Positions 6,956-13,461 of a stretch of 13,461 nt of DNA are shown in pieces. Both the position numbers and the translations under genes were made by a program. How positions within the stretch are numbered: position 1 is the stretch's first letter; the number at the start of each line of letters is the position of its first letter. The DNA is taken from positions 1 to 13,461 of the forward strand of contig CANNIJ010000043.1 of the NCBI GenBank assembly GCA_947505025.1, read 5' to 3'. A model generated the notes under the pieces. The model made no database searches. It had not been told where the DNA came from and saw nothing but the letters and a program-made list of their open reading frames with translations. Source of the DNA: Legionellaceae bacterium (GTDB taxonomy: Bacteria; Pseudomonadota; Gammaproteobacteria; Legionellales; Legionellaceae).

Positions 6956-7993
6956 ATGTTTAGGAAAATCAGAGGTATCTTTTCCAGTGATTTAGCTATC
7001 GATTTGGGAACGGCCAACACATTAATATATCTTATTGGCAAAGGACTGGTTCTAAATGAACCATCAGTGGTGGCTATTCGAAACGAATCTGGTCAAAAAA
7101 GAGTGGTTGCTGTTGGTCTAGAGGCCAAACGTATGTTGGGCCGTACTCCGGGCAATATTAATGCGATTCGTCCAATGAAAGACGGTGTGATTGCCGATCT
7201 ATCGGTAACTGAAAAGATGTTGCAGCATTTTATTCATAAAGTTCATGAAAAGAGATTCTTACGTCCAAGTCCACGTGTATTAGTTTGTGTACCATGTGGA
7301 TCTACGCAAGTCGAACGACGAGCTATTCGTGAATCCGCTATGGGTGCAGGTGCGCGAGAGGTATTTTTGATTGAAGAGCCCATGGCGGCAGCATTAGGAT
7401 CAGGAATGCCGGTAGAAGAGGCTAGCGGTTCTATGGTGGTCGATATTGGTGGCGGCACAACCGAAGTGGCGATTATTTCATTAAGTGGAATTGTTTATCA
7501 TCAATCCGTACGTATAGGTGGTGATAAATTTGACGAGGCCATTATTTCTTATGTGCGTCGTAATTACGGTACTTTGATTGGTGAAACAACAGCAGAGCGC
7601 ATTAAACATGAAATTGGCTCTGCATACCCATCTCACGAGGTCAGTGAGATTGAGGTTCGTGGACGTAATTTGGCCGAAGGGATCCCACGTAGTTTTACTT
7701 TAACTAGCACTGAGATTTTAGAGGCGTTACAAGAGCCTTTAGCCGGTATTGTAGGTGCAGTACGTGCTGCTTTAGAGCTTGCTCCACCAGAATTGGCAGC
7801 AGATATAGCTGAGCGTGGAATGATGTTGACTGGCGGTGGTGCTTTGTTAAAAAACATGGATACATTGTTGATGGAAGAAACTAGCTTGCCGGTGCTGGTT
7901 GCAGAAGATCCCTTGACGTGCGTAGCGCGTGGAGGCGGAAAAGCTTTAGAAACCATGGATTTGCGCGGCGGTGATTTTCTCTCAACAGAATAA
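6956..7993 (+). CDS. mreB: Rod shape-determining protein MreB (bacterial actin)
   Basis: MreB polymerises with ATP into membrane-bound filaments that steer sidewall peptidoglycan synthesis. The protein is 345 residues (E. coli has 347). The actin-fold ATP motifs are all visible: phosphate-1 loop AIDLGTANTLIY (14-25), phosphate-2 loop VVDIGGGTTEVAIIS (161-175) and the adenosine motif MLTGGGALLKNM (290-301). I start at the ATG at 6956 (MFRKIRGIFSSDLAIDLG), which matches the MreB N-terminus with its amphipathic membrane-binding start. The frame is open back to 6854, but those residues are not MreB-like. The ribosome site is weak (AGGCAG). First gene of mreBCD, divergent from the ornithine cyclodeaminase gene. 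Confidence 0.97.
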   Translation: MFRKIRGIFSSDLAIDLGTANTLIYLIGKGLVLNEPSVVAIRNESGQKRVVAVGLEAKRMLGRTPGNINAIRPMKDGVIADLSVTEKMLQHFIHKVHEKRFLRPSPRVLVCVPCGSTQVERRAIRESAMGAGAREVFLIEEPMAAALGSGMPVEEASGSMVVDIGGGTTEVAIISLSGIVYHQSVRIGGDKFDEAIISYVRRNYGTLIGETTAERIKHEIGSAYPSHEVSEIEVRGRNLAEGIPRSFTLTSTEILEALQEPLAGIVGAVRAALELAPPELAADIAERGMMLTGGGALLKNMDTLLMEETSLPVLVAEDPLTCVARGGGKALETMDLRGGDFLSTE

Positions 7994-8888
7994 TAAGCGT
8001 ACCAATAGGTACGCAAAAAGACATGATTCAGCGCTGGTAATTTTTTTCGCGCTTTTTTTGTCCCTTTGCCTGATGGTTATGGATGCTCGTGGTTCATATT
8101 TAAGTTTTTTACATCAAGGTTTATCAACGATCTTATCCCCTTTACAATATCTAGTCGACGCTCCCACACGTATTGTTTCTAGTGCACAAACTCATATACG
8201 TCAACAACAGTCATTACTGGATGAAAATTTGCTGCTACATACTCAGCAATTACAGTTGCAAGCCAAATTGCATACATTTAGGTTAGTTAAAAAAGAGAAT
8301 CTTCAATTAAAGCATCTGTTATCATCATCATCTTCATTTCCATCTCAAAATCATCATGCTATGGTGGCAAATGTATTGGCAGTTGAAACAAATCTTGCGC
8401 GTCAATTGCTGGTACTAAATAAAGGAACTAGTTCCGGTGTTCATGTTGGCCTACCCGTTTTCGATGCATCTGGAGTGATGGGGCAAATTATCGATGTTGG
8501 TAAATTTACCAGCACCTTGATGCTTATTTCAGACTCAAAATGTGCCGTTCCAGTCATGGACCTACGTACAGGTGAGCGCGCTATTTTGGCTGGTACTAAC
8601 AATATGTTACGTTTGTCCTTGATTAATTTACCCAAGACATCGATGATTCGTGCTGGAGATCGTCTGGTTACATCAGGACTCGGCCCTTATTATCCAGAAG
8701 GATTTCCTGTGGGTTATGTAGAAGAAGTTAAGAGTAATCCTGGTGATGATTTTATTCAGGTTAATGTACGTCCAATCGCATTACTGAATCGTACACGTTT
8801 AGTATTATTACGTTGGCCTGAAGAAGAGACCAACTTATTGATGGCAAAAATTCATGCGCGCTTGCGATCTTTGGAGCGGGGTGATTAA
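7971..8888 (+). CDS. mreC: Rod shape-determining protein MreC
   Basis: MreC is an inner-membrane protein of the elongasome that links MreB and MreD to the PBP2-RodA peptidoglycan synthase. The protein is 305 residues: short basic N-terminus (KRTNRYAKRH), one membrane helix (about 20-37), a coiled coil with many Gln and Leu (about 68-115), a Ser/His-rich linker (SSSSSFPSQNHH, 118-129), then the periplasmic double beta-barrel with VGLPVFDASGVMGQIIDVG and GDRLVTSGLGPYYPEGFPVG. The start is a GTG at 7971 inside the mreB 3' end (23-base overlap). The next candidate starts lie within the membrane helix, so this one is preferred although no clear ribosome site is seen. Translation coupling to mreB is likely. 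Confidence 0.94.
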   Translation: MIFSQQNNKRTNRYAKRHDSALVIFFALFLSLCLMVMDARGSYLSFLHQGLSTILSPLQYLVDAPTRIVSSAQTHIRQQQSLLDENLLLHTQQLQLQAKLHTFRLVKKENLQLKHLLSSSSSFPSQNHHAMVANVLAVETNLARQLLVLNKGTSSGVHVGLPVFDASGVMGQIIDVGKFTSTLMLISDSKCAVPVMDLRTGERAILAGTNNMLRLSLINLPKTSMIRAGDRLVTSGLGPYYPEGFPVGYVEEVKSNPGDDFIQVNVRPIALLNRTRLVLLRWPEEETNLLMAKIHARLRSLERGD

Positions 8889-9379
8889 TGGTCTCTTGGA
8901 TGCGTTTTATCATGTGTTTAGGTATAACTCTGCTGTTAAGCATGATAGCTTTACCAGAAGAGATCCGTGTATTTAGACCGCCATTTGTCTTGTTGTATGC
9001 GTTGTACTTCCAGTTTTATTCGGAGAAATTTTTTGGCGTAGCCGGATTGTTTTTATTAGGGTTATTTGTTGACGTTTGCAGTGTGAGCTTGTTGGGTGAG
9101 CACGCATTTGCATTAGTCTTTACTGCAGGTTATGCCGCGAGTAAACGTCGGCGTTTCGAATCTGCATCATTTACTAATCAGCTGCTATTGATAATGTGGT
9201 TATGCTTTATATACCAATTAATATTGCAACTAATCGAACTGATTATTGGCAGCCCGCAATCATGGTGGAGCGCGCCATTAACGGCGTTGATGGGTGCATG
9301 GTTTTGGCCGCTGATTTGTTTCTGGTTGGGCACCGGGCGCACACGCCTAAAACGTGCGCAGGATTTTTTTGGTAACTAA
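8888..9379 (+). CDS. mreD: Rod shape-determining protein MreD
   Basis: A small polytopic inner-membrane protein of the cell-elongation complex, partner of MreC. The protein is 163 residues, the normal length, and has about five hydrophobic segments (beginning at MRFIMCLGITLLLSMIAL, with PPFVLLYALYFQFY following). The phrase GLFVDVCSVSLLGEHAFAL is the typical MreD core (G-x-x-x-D...LG..AF). The ATG shares one base with the mreC stop (TAATG). GGAG at 8873-8876 is 11 bases upstream. Sequence identity in this family is low, but the operon position makes the call firm. It is followed by a folded intergenic element and not by a further elongasome gene. Confidence 0.92.
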   Translation: MVSWMRFIMCLGITLLLSMIALPEEIRVFRPPFVLLYALYFQFYSEKFFGVAGLFLLGLFVDVCSVSLLGEHAFALVFTAGYAASKRRRFESASFTNQLLLIMWLCFIYQLILQLIELIIGSPQSWWSAPLTALMGAWFWPLICFWLGTGRTRLKRAQDFFGN

Positions 9380-9381
9380 GT

Positions 9382-9478
9382 ATTTAATGTAACTCCCCAT
9401 GTCATCCAGAAATTGGCGCAAGCCTTGTCAACTAATTGGCAGCGCTGGGCTCTGGGTGACGTGGCAAGTTACCTAAAT
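9382..9478 (+). repeat. Long imperfect inverted repeat / candidate structured RNA between mreD and ndk
   Basis: The arms pair as 9389-9394 with 9467-9472 (6 pairs, GTAACT/AGTTAC), a 2x2 internal loop, then 9397-9410 with 9451-9464 (14 pairs, two of them G-U). An outer ATTTA (9382-9386) can pair with TAAAT (9474-9478). The 40-base interior holds GGC-GCAA-GCC (9415-9424), a GNRA-type tetraloop hairpin, two copies of AATTGGC (9411, 9434) and the palindrome CAGCGCTG (9440-9447). Both G-U pairs exist only in the plus-strand RNA, the sense of mreD and ndk. No T run follows, so a simple terminator is not the best reading. A 3'-end structure, a small RNA or a palindromic mobile repeat are open options. 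Confidence 0.5.
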
Positions 9479-9512
9479 GTAAATATGCCATATCTTCTAG
9501 TCTATGGTGTCT

Positions 9513-9541
9513 TTGCGAACCAGACTAAAACTCTGTATAAT
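9513..9541 (+). promoter_or_regulatory. Sigma70-type promoter of ndk-rlmN
   Basis: TTGCGA (-35, 9513-9518), a 17-base spacer and a perfect TATAAT (-10, 9536-9541) give a near-consensus promoter. Transcription should begin about 7 bases later, giving a leader of roughly 24 bases, with CGGAG (9561-9565) as the ribosome site before the ATG at 9572. It makes ndk-rlmN independent of mreBCD. Confidence 0.8.
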
Positions 9542-9571
9542 GCACGTTTGTGAAATAACGCGGAGTATCAT

Positions 9572-9997
9572 ATGTCAGTTGAAAGAACCTTATCGATTAT
9601 TAAACCAGATGCCGTTGCCAAATCTGTTATTGGCCAAATATACACTCGTTTTGAAAGTGCAGGACTGGTGATTGTCGCCGCAAAAATGACACATTTATCG
9701 CGCGCACAGGCTGAAGGTTTTTATGCGGTACACAGTGCGCGTCCATTTTTCAATGATTTAGTCACTTTTATGATTTCTGGTCCAGTAATGATTCAGGTTT
9801 TACAGGGCGAAAATGCAGTATTAAAGCATCGTGATCTGATGGGAGCAACCAATCCTGCAGATGCAGCCCCAGGAACAATTCGTGCTGATTTTGCTGATAG
9901 CATAGACGCCAATGCAGTTCATGGATCCGATAGCCTGGCTACAGCTAATACTGAAATTGAATTTTTCTTTGCTCGCGAAGAAATTTGTAGCGCATGA
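9572..9997 (+). CDS. ndk: Nucleoside diphosphate kinase
   Basis: Ndk moves the terminal phosphate of ATP to other nucleoside diphosphates through a phospho-histidine and keeps NTP and dNTP pools balanced. The protein is 141 residues, normal for bacteria. It begins ERTLSIIKPDAV, the family opening with the phosphate-contacting lysine (K11). It contains RDLMGATNPADAAPGTIR, and the active-site histidine is H117 in NAVHGSDS. It has its own near-consensus promoter and a ribosome site 6 bases upstream. Its stop overlaps the rlmN start by ATGA. The ndk-rlmN order is common in gammaproteobacteria. Confidence 0.97.
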   Translation: MSVERTLSIIKPDAVAKSVIGQIYTRFESAGLVIVAAKMTHLSRAQAEGFYAVHSARPFFNDLVTFMISGPVMIQVLQGENAVLKHRDLMGATNPADAAPGTIRADFADSIDANAVHGSDSLATANTEIEFFFAREEICSA

Positions 9998-11124
9998 GCA
10001 TTAATGTGCAAATAAATGCAGCGGAAAATTCCGCTGCAAAAGTTAATTTGTTAAATTTGAATCATGCGCAAATGCGTGAGTTTTTGATCCAATTAGGAGA
10101 AAAACCTTACCGAGCGCAGCAATTAATGCAATCTATTCATCAATCAGGACTGACTGACTTTTTGGTGATGTCTAATTTTCGTCGAGAATTACGAGTTCTT
10201 TTGGACGCTTGTGCTGAAATTAAGTTACCTGAAATGGTTTCATCTCAGCAATCTAATGATGGCACACGTAAGTGGTTATTACGTCTGTCCTGTGGGAATT
10301 GTATTGAAACAGTATTTATTCCAGAAAAAAAACGCGGAACATTGTGCGTTTCTTCTCAGGTAGGTTGTGCCTTGAACTGTAGTTTTTGTTCTACGGCTAA
10401 GCAGGGTTTCAATCGCAATCTTTCGACTGCAGAAATTATTGGTCAGGTATGGTTTGCCGCCAGAGCGCTGTCTGAAAATAGTTTGAAAATTACCAATGTA
10501 GTCATGATGGGCATGGGCGAACCTTTGCTTAATTTTGATAATGTGGTGTCTGCAATGGACATAATGATGGATGACTTTGCTTATGGATTATCTAAGCGTA
10601 GAGTAACATTGAGTACTTCTGGCGTTATTCCTGAGATGGAGCGATTACGTGCACATAGTCCAGTTGCATTAGCAGTGTCTTTACACGCGCCGAATGATGC
10701 ATTGCGTAATATCTTAGTTCCAATTAATAAAAAATATCCATTAATAGATTTGATGAATATTTGTCGTGATTATTTCAAGAATGAACCACGACGCGTGGTG
10801 ACGTTTGAATATGTCATGTTAAAGGACATTAATGATCAACCGGAACATGCCGAAGAATTAATTGAGCTGTTACGCAATGTTCCATGCAAAGTTAATTTAA
10901 TACCGTTTAATCCATTTCCACTAACCGAATACAAATGCTCTTCGTCTAGAGTAATCACAGCATTTAGTGATAAGTTAATGGCTAAAGGGATCCAGACTAT
11001 GACTAGAAAAACCCGTGGCGATGATATTGATGGTGCTTGCGGTCAACTAGCCGGAAAAGTCAAAGATCGTACCCGTCGCGCAGCTAGATGGCAAACGTTA
11101 CATTTCATGCCGGTTGATCCATGA
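9994..11124 (+). CDS. rlmN: Dual-specificity 23S rRNA / tRNA (adenine-C2) methyltransferase RlmN
   Basis: A radical-SAM enzyme that methylates C2 of A2503 in 23S rRNA and A37 of some tRNAs, supporting translational accuracy. The protein is 376 residues (E. coli 384). The [4Fe-4S] cluster motif CALNCSFC gives C125, C129, C132. The two catalytic cysteines are C118 (GTLCVSSQVGC) and C349 (DIDGACGQLAG), equivalent to E. coli C118 and C355. Other family marks are MMGMGEPLLN, VTLSTSGVIPEM and LAVSLHAPND. The C349 motif and length favour RlmN over the resistance enzyme Cfr. The ATG lies in the ndk stop (4-base overlap) without a good ribosome site, so coupling is likely. Confidence 0.97.
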   Translation: MSINVQINAAENSAAKVNLLNLNHAQMREFLIQLGEKPYRAQQLMQSIHQSGLTDFLVMSNFRRELRVLLDACAEIKLPEMVSSQQSNDGTRKWLLRLSCGNCIETVFIPEKKRGTLCVSSQVGCALNCSFCSTAKQGFNRNLSTAEIIGQVWFAARALSENSLKITNVVMMGMGEPLLNFDNVVSAMDIMMDDFAYGLSKRRVTLSTSGVIPEMERLRAHSPVALAVSLHAPNDALRNILVPINKKYPLIDLMNICRDYFKNEPRRVVTFEYVMLKDINDQPEHAEELIELLRNVPCKVNLIPFNPFPLTEYKCSSSRVITAFSDKLMAKGIQTMTRKTRGDDIDGACGQLAGKVKDRTRRAARWQTLHFMPVDP

Positions 11125-11152
11125 TCCTTGAACCAGGTTTTGATCAAACCGG
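11110..11152. terminator. Imperfect inverted repeat across the rlmN / lipoprotein gene ends
   Basis: CCGGTTGATC (11110-11119) pairs with GATCAAACCGG (11142-11152) with one bulged A and a 22-base loop containing the rlmN stop codon. A shorter competing stem is GGTTT/AAACC at 11136-11150. The two converging genes are separated by only 19 bases. No T run is seen, so a shared transcription end here is an inference. Confidence 0.35.
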
Positions 11153-11722
11153 AACAATTGGGCATTTTTTTAACTTAGCTTGGTAAATTGCGTCTCTAGC
11201 CCGTACTTTATGTGCAACTAGCACCAGCCAATGTTTTTTTAGATAAGTTTTCTGCATATATCCTGTCACACCTTCGTGATATGCCAAATAAAGATCATGT
11301 ACATTATCTAGTGAGATTTTAGCTCGTTGATGTGCAGTATTAGAATACCAACCAATAAAATCTACAGCGTCAGAAAAACGTTCTCGGGATCCCCAGATAT
11401 TGCCTGTGGATTTTTTATATAAAGCCCAGGTTCCATTTAATGCTTGTGAGTATCCATGAGCAGTAGTCGGGTGGGGGCCGTAGATAAACCAAAATATTTT
11501 TTTACGTGCTGGCTCAGCTTGTGCATCGAATTTAGATTCCTGATGCATGATCGCCATTTGTACAGTAACCGGCACATGCCAACGACGTTCAGCATCTAAT
11601 GCATCGTTTCTCCACCCAGGATATTGCTGGAATATATTACATATATTGCCCACATCTCTGGGCGGTGGGCTTGCACATCCTGCTAAGGCCAGCAGGATGA
11701 TTAGTATTGAGTGTTTTTTCAT
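11144..11722 (-). CDS. Lipoprotein with lytic transglycosylase (SLT-like) fold
   Basis: A predicted lipoprotein of 192 residues: N-terminal MKKHSILIILLALAGC with lipobox LAGC and lipidated C16, followed by ASPPPRDVG, probably outer-membrane bound. The body resembles the soluble-lytic-transglycosylase fold: VTVQMAIMHQESKFDAQA carries the expected catalytic glutamate (E62 in HQESKF), then AHGYSQALNGTWALYKKSTG corresponds to the G-x-x-Q segment, and LAYHEGVTGYMQKTY to the later A-Y-x-x-G region. Such enzymes cut the MurNAc-GlcNAc bond of peptidoglycan. The domain is small and there are no cell-wall binding repeats. It starts 5 bases after the HtrA gene stop with no evident ribosome site, so it is translated as the last gene of that operon. 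The fold is likely; activity is inferred. Confidence 0.8.
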   Translation of the reverse strand: MKKHSILIILLALAGCASPPPRDVGNICNIFQQYPGWRNDALDAERRWHVPVTVQMAIMHQESKFDAQAEPARKKIFWFIYGPHPTTAHGYSQALNGTWALYKKSTGNIWGSRERFSDAVDFIGWYSNTAHQRAKISLDNVHDLYLAYHEGVTGYMQKTYLKKHWLVLVAHKVRARDAIYQAKLKKCPIVPV

Positions 11723-11727
11723 AGTGG

Positions 11728-13092
11728 TTAGATAATCAAAATAAATAATGCACCTGAATCACGTAACACTTGGACCAATAGTTGTTGTTTAACTTGTTTG
11801 GCAAGTGATTGTAGATCTTTAGTGTTTAATGTTGCTTGATTATTTGCGCTCACAATGATATCACCAGGACGTAATCCGGCACGCCATCCTGCACTATTCT
11901 CAGACGCGCCCATAACCTGAACCCCCGCCACATGACCATGTGGCGGGCTATCTTGCTCACAGTTTCTTAATGCCAAGCCATATAAGAATGGATTTATTGA
12001 TTGAAGTTCCTTTTCGTTTTTATTCACGTCAGTGACAATTGCAGTTAGAACCAGAGCCTTACCATTTCTTTGTACGGTAATTTTTGCTTGGCTACCCACG
12101 CGCAGTAAACTTACAGTGGTCTTCACTTGAGTTGCTTGTGTGATCAATGTATTGTTGATGTACGTGATCACGTCGCCAGCTTTTAAGCCTGCAAGCTCCG
12201 CCGGTGATCCAGCATTTACCTGTGCGATTAATGCTCCTTGGAATCCTTCAGCATAACCCATAGCCAATGCTAATTCAGGGGTTAAGTGCTGAACAAAAAC
12301 TCCCATTAGACCACGATGAACCGATCCATATTGAATGATCTGCTGCGCAATATCCTTGGCCATATTAATTGGTATAGCAAAGCCAATCCCCACACTACCA
12401 CCATATAATGAAATTATGGCTGTATTAATTCCAATTAGCTCGCCGCGCGTATTAACTAAAGCGCCACCTGAGTTTCCTGGGTTAATTGCAGCGTCAGTTT
12501 GAATGAAGTTTTCCACGCCTTCAATATTCAAATCACTGCGTTTCATAGCACTAACAATCCCAAAAGTTGCTGACTGGCTGTTACCAAAACTATTTAAGCC
12601 AAATGGATTACCAATAGCTACGACAAAATCACCGACTTCGATCTTGTCAGAGTCACCAATCGGTAAACTTTTAAGGTTTTTCGCATCTATTTGTAATACC
12701 GCAACGTCTGTTTCGCTGTCGCCGCCGATTAATTTGGCATTTAAGCGTCGCCCATCTTGCAAGGTAATCGTGATCACTTGTGCGTTACGAATCACATGAT
12801 CATTTGTAATAATAATCCCTTTGGCTGGATCAATAATCACACCAGATCCAATGCTTTGAAAGGTTTTGGGCTTCTCAGGTCCAGCGCTGTCTTTATTGCG
12901 TACAGGATTGGTTGGAGCTGACTCAGGTAACACTCCTTGAATGGCAATATTAACAATTGCTGGAATTGTCTTTTTCAATACCGGGGCCAGTGTAGGCATT
13001 GGTGCGGCTATTTCAGCGGCGCAAACCCAGGCTGGACTAAATGACAAACACAACGCAAGTGGTAATAAAAAAGATTTTTTTTGATGTATCAT
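11728..13092 (-). CDS. Periplasmic serine protease of the DegP/DegQ (HtrA) family
   Basis: A periplasmic quality-control protease that degrades and handles misfolded envelope proteins. The protein is 454 residues: signal peptide (about 1-26, ending WVCAAE), then a trypsin-like domain with the triad H99 (TNDHVIRNA), D129 (TDVAVLQID) and S208 (NPGNSGGAL), PDZ1 (about 260-355, GVFVQHLTPELALAMG and GSPAELAGLKAGDVI) and PDZ2 (about 370-454, SAGWRAGLRPGDIIVSANN). Two PDZ domains separate it from DegS. The moderate loop at 52-78 is shorter than the long E. coli DegP LA loop, closer to DegQ, so I leave the symbol open. AAGGAA overlapping the pgeF stop lies 5 bases before the ATG. A membrane-anchored reading is unlikely given the clear signal cleavage region. 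Confidence 0.94.
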   Translation of the reverse strand: MIHQKKSFLLPLALCLSFSPAWVCAAEIAAPMPTLAPVLKKTIPAIVNIAIQGVLPESAPTNPVRNKDSAGPEKPKTFQSIGSGVIIDPAKGIIITNDHVIRNAQVITITLQDGRRLNAKLIGGDSETDVAVLQIDAKNLKSLPIGDSDKIEVGDFVVAIGNPFGLNSFGNSQSATFGIVSAMKRSDLNIEGVENFIQTDAAINPGNSGGALVNTRGELIGINTAIISLYGGSVGIGFAIPINMAKDIAQQIIQYGSVHRGLMGVFVQHLTPELALAMGYAEGFQGALIAQVNAGSPAELAGLKAGDVITYINNTLITQATQVKTTVSLLRVGSQAKITVQRNGKALVLTAIVTDVNKNEKELQSINPFLYGLALRNCEQDSPPHGHVAGVQVMGASENSAGWRAGLRPGDIIVSANNQATLNTKDLQSLAKQVKQQLLVQVLRDSGALFILII

Positions 13093-13101
13093 CTAAGTTC
13101 C

Positions 13102-13461
13102 TTAACTGGAGGACCAAATAAATGTAGCCATTCTCCCGGTTTTGGGAGTGTGTCGATATGAATAGAATAACTTGTTTTCTTCAAAGGTGCACGCATTTGA
13201 ATAATGTATGGATCTAATACCCATATCTGTGAGTATTCGCCCGGCCATTCCAGGTAAATCAGCATAAAAAGAACCATTATTCAGCACGATGTTTTCGGTC
13301 AACCTTTGATTAGAGGTAATAATTTGATCGCGTGTATCTGCGCCGACTGGATAACATGATTTACAAATGCCGGGTCCAATCCATGCCATTAATTGATCAG
13401 CTGGAGACTGTATGCGTATCAGAGTATTTTCGATCACCCCGCCAACTAATCCACGCCAGCC
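13102..13461 (-). CDS. pgeF: Peptidoglycan editing factor PgeF (laccase-domain / YfiH family), C-terminal part
   Basis: The frame is open to the right edge and begins in GWRGLVGGVIENTL, the second part of the family motif HAGWRGL, so the N-terminal half lies outside. The last 119 residues show AWIGPGICKSCYPVG, ADLPGMAGRIL and the very typical end CTFEENKLFYSYRHTPKTGRMATFIW. The family was long called polyphenol oxidase or laccase. In E. coli YfiH it was linked to removing wrong amino acids from peptidoglycan stems, and relatives act on purine nucleosides. It is a cytoplasmic protein of about 240-260 residues. It stops 9 bases before the DegP/DegQ-type gene, whose ribosome site overlaps this stop, so both are one operon. 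An internal GTG at 13437 is not a start. Confidence 0.93.
   Translation of the reverse strand, partial: GWRGLVGGVIENTLIRIQSPADQLMAWIGPGICKSCYPVGADTRDQIITSNQRLTENIVLNNGSFYADLPGMAGRILTDMGIRSIHYSNACTFEENKLFYSYRHTPKTGRMATFIWSSS

Noticed and set aside
8320..8360. Short TCA/CAT-rich tandem tract in mreC, considered as a microsatellite for phase variation
   Set aside because: It is imperfect and short, and simply encodes the Ser/His linker after the coiled coil. No long uniform repeat run is present.
13089..13277. 62-codon minus-strand frame overlapping the end of pgeF
   Set aside because: It is another frame of the same strand as pgeF. The pgeF frame keeps the family C-terminus to its stop, so no frameshift or second gene is needed.
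1..13461. Search by eye for CRISPR arrays, tRNA genes, IS ends, toxin-antitoxin pairs, phage genes or defence genes
   Set aside because: No regularly spaced repeats, no tRNA-like fold, no transposase or integrase motifs, and no unexplained coding region large enough to hold such systems.

Overview
The window looks like ordinary chromosome of a moderately AT-rich gammaproteobacterium. The support is the Escherichia-like architecture of MutS, RlmN, Ndk, HemB, MreB and RadA, the ndk-rlmN pair, and PgeF next to an HtrA-type protease. A relative of the Legionellales (Legionella/Coxiella side) is plausible, but this is an impression from gene content and composition and was not tested. I see no phage, IS, CRISPR, tRNA or rRNA signal.

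Layout from left to right. (1) The 3' half of radA (+, cut by the left edge) converges on a mutS-hemB pair (-, 8-base overlap). (2) A divergent intergenic region of 185 bases separates mutS from a small secreted ComEA-like helix-hairpin-helix protein (+) whose leader can form a terminator-like hairpin. (3) Converging on it, and overlapping its 3' end by 95 bases, is a two-gene operon on the minus strand: ornithine cyclodeaminase, then arginase. All main catalytic residues are in place, predicting arginine to ornithine to proline. (4) Divergent from that operon lies mreB-mreC-mreD (+), the rod-shape module, tightly overlapped. (5) A 192-base gap holds a long imperfect inverted repeat (25 possible pairs) and a strong sigma70-type promoter for ndk-rlmN (+, ATGA overlap). 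(6) On the minus strand, converging on rlmN, runs pgeF (cut by the right edge), then a degP/degQ-type protease, then a lytic-transglycosylase-like lipoprotein. These are spaced 9 and 5 bases apart and form an envelope and peptidoglycan quality-control cluster.

There is no gene-free stretch above 300 bases. The intergenic regions over 100 bases are 692-798, 4346-4530, 6793-6955 and 9380-9571, and what they hold is described in the entries. I found no clear new multi-gene system. The best leads are the folded element between mreD and ndk, the leader hairpin of the ComEA-like gene, the antisense coding overlap at the arginase 3' end, and the compact arginase-cyclodeaminase operon.
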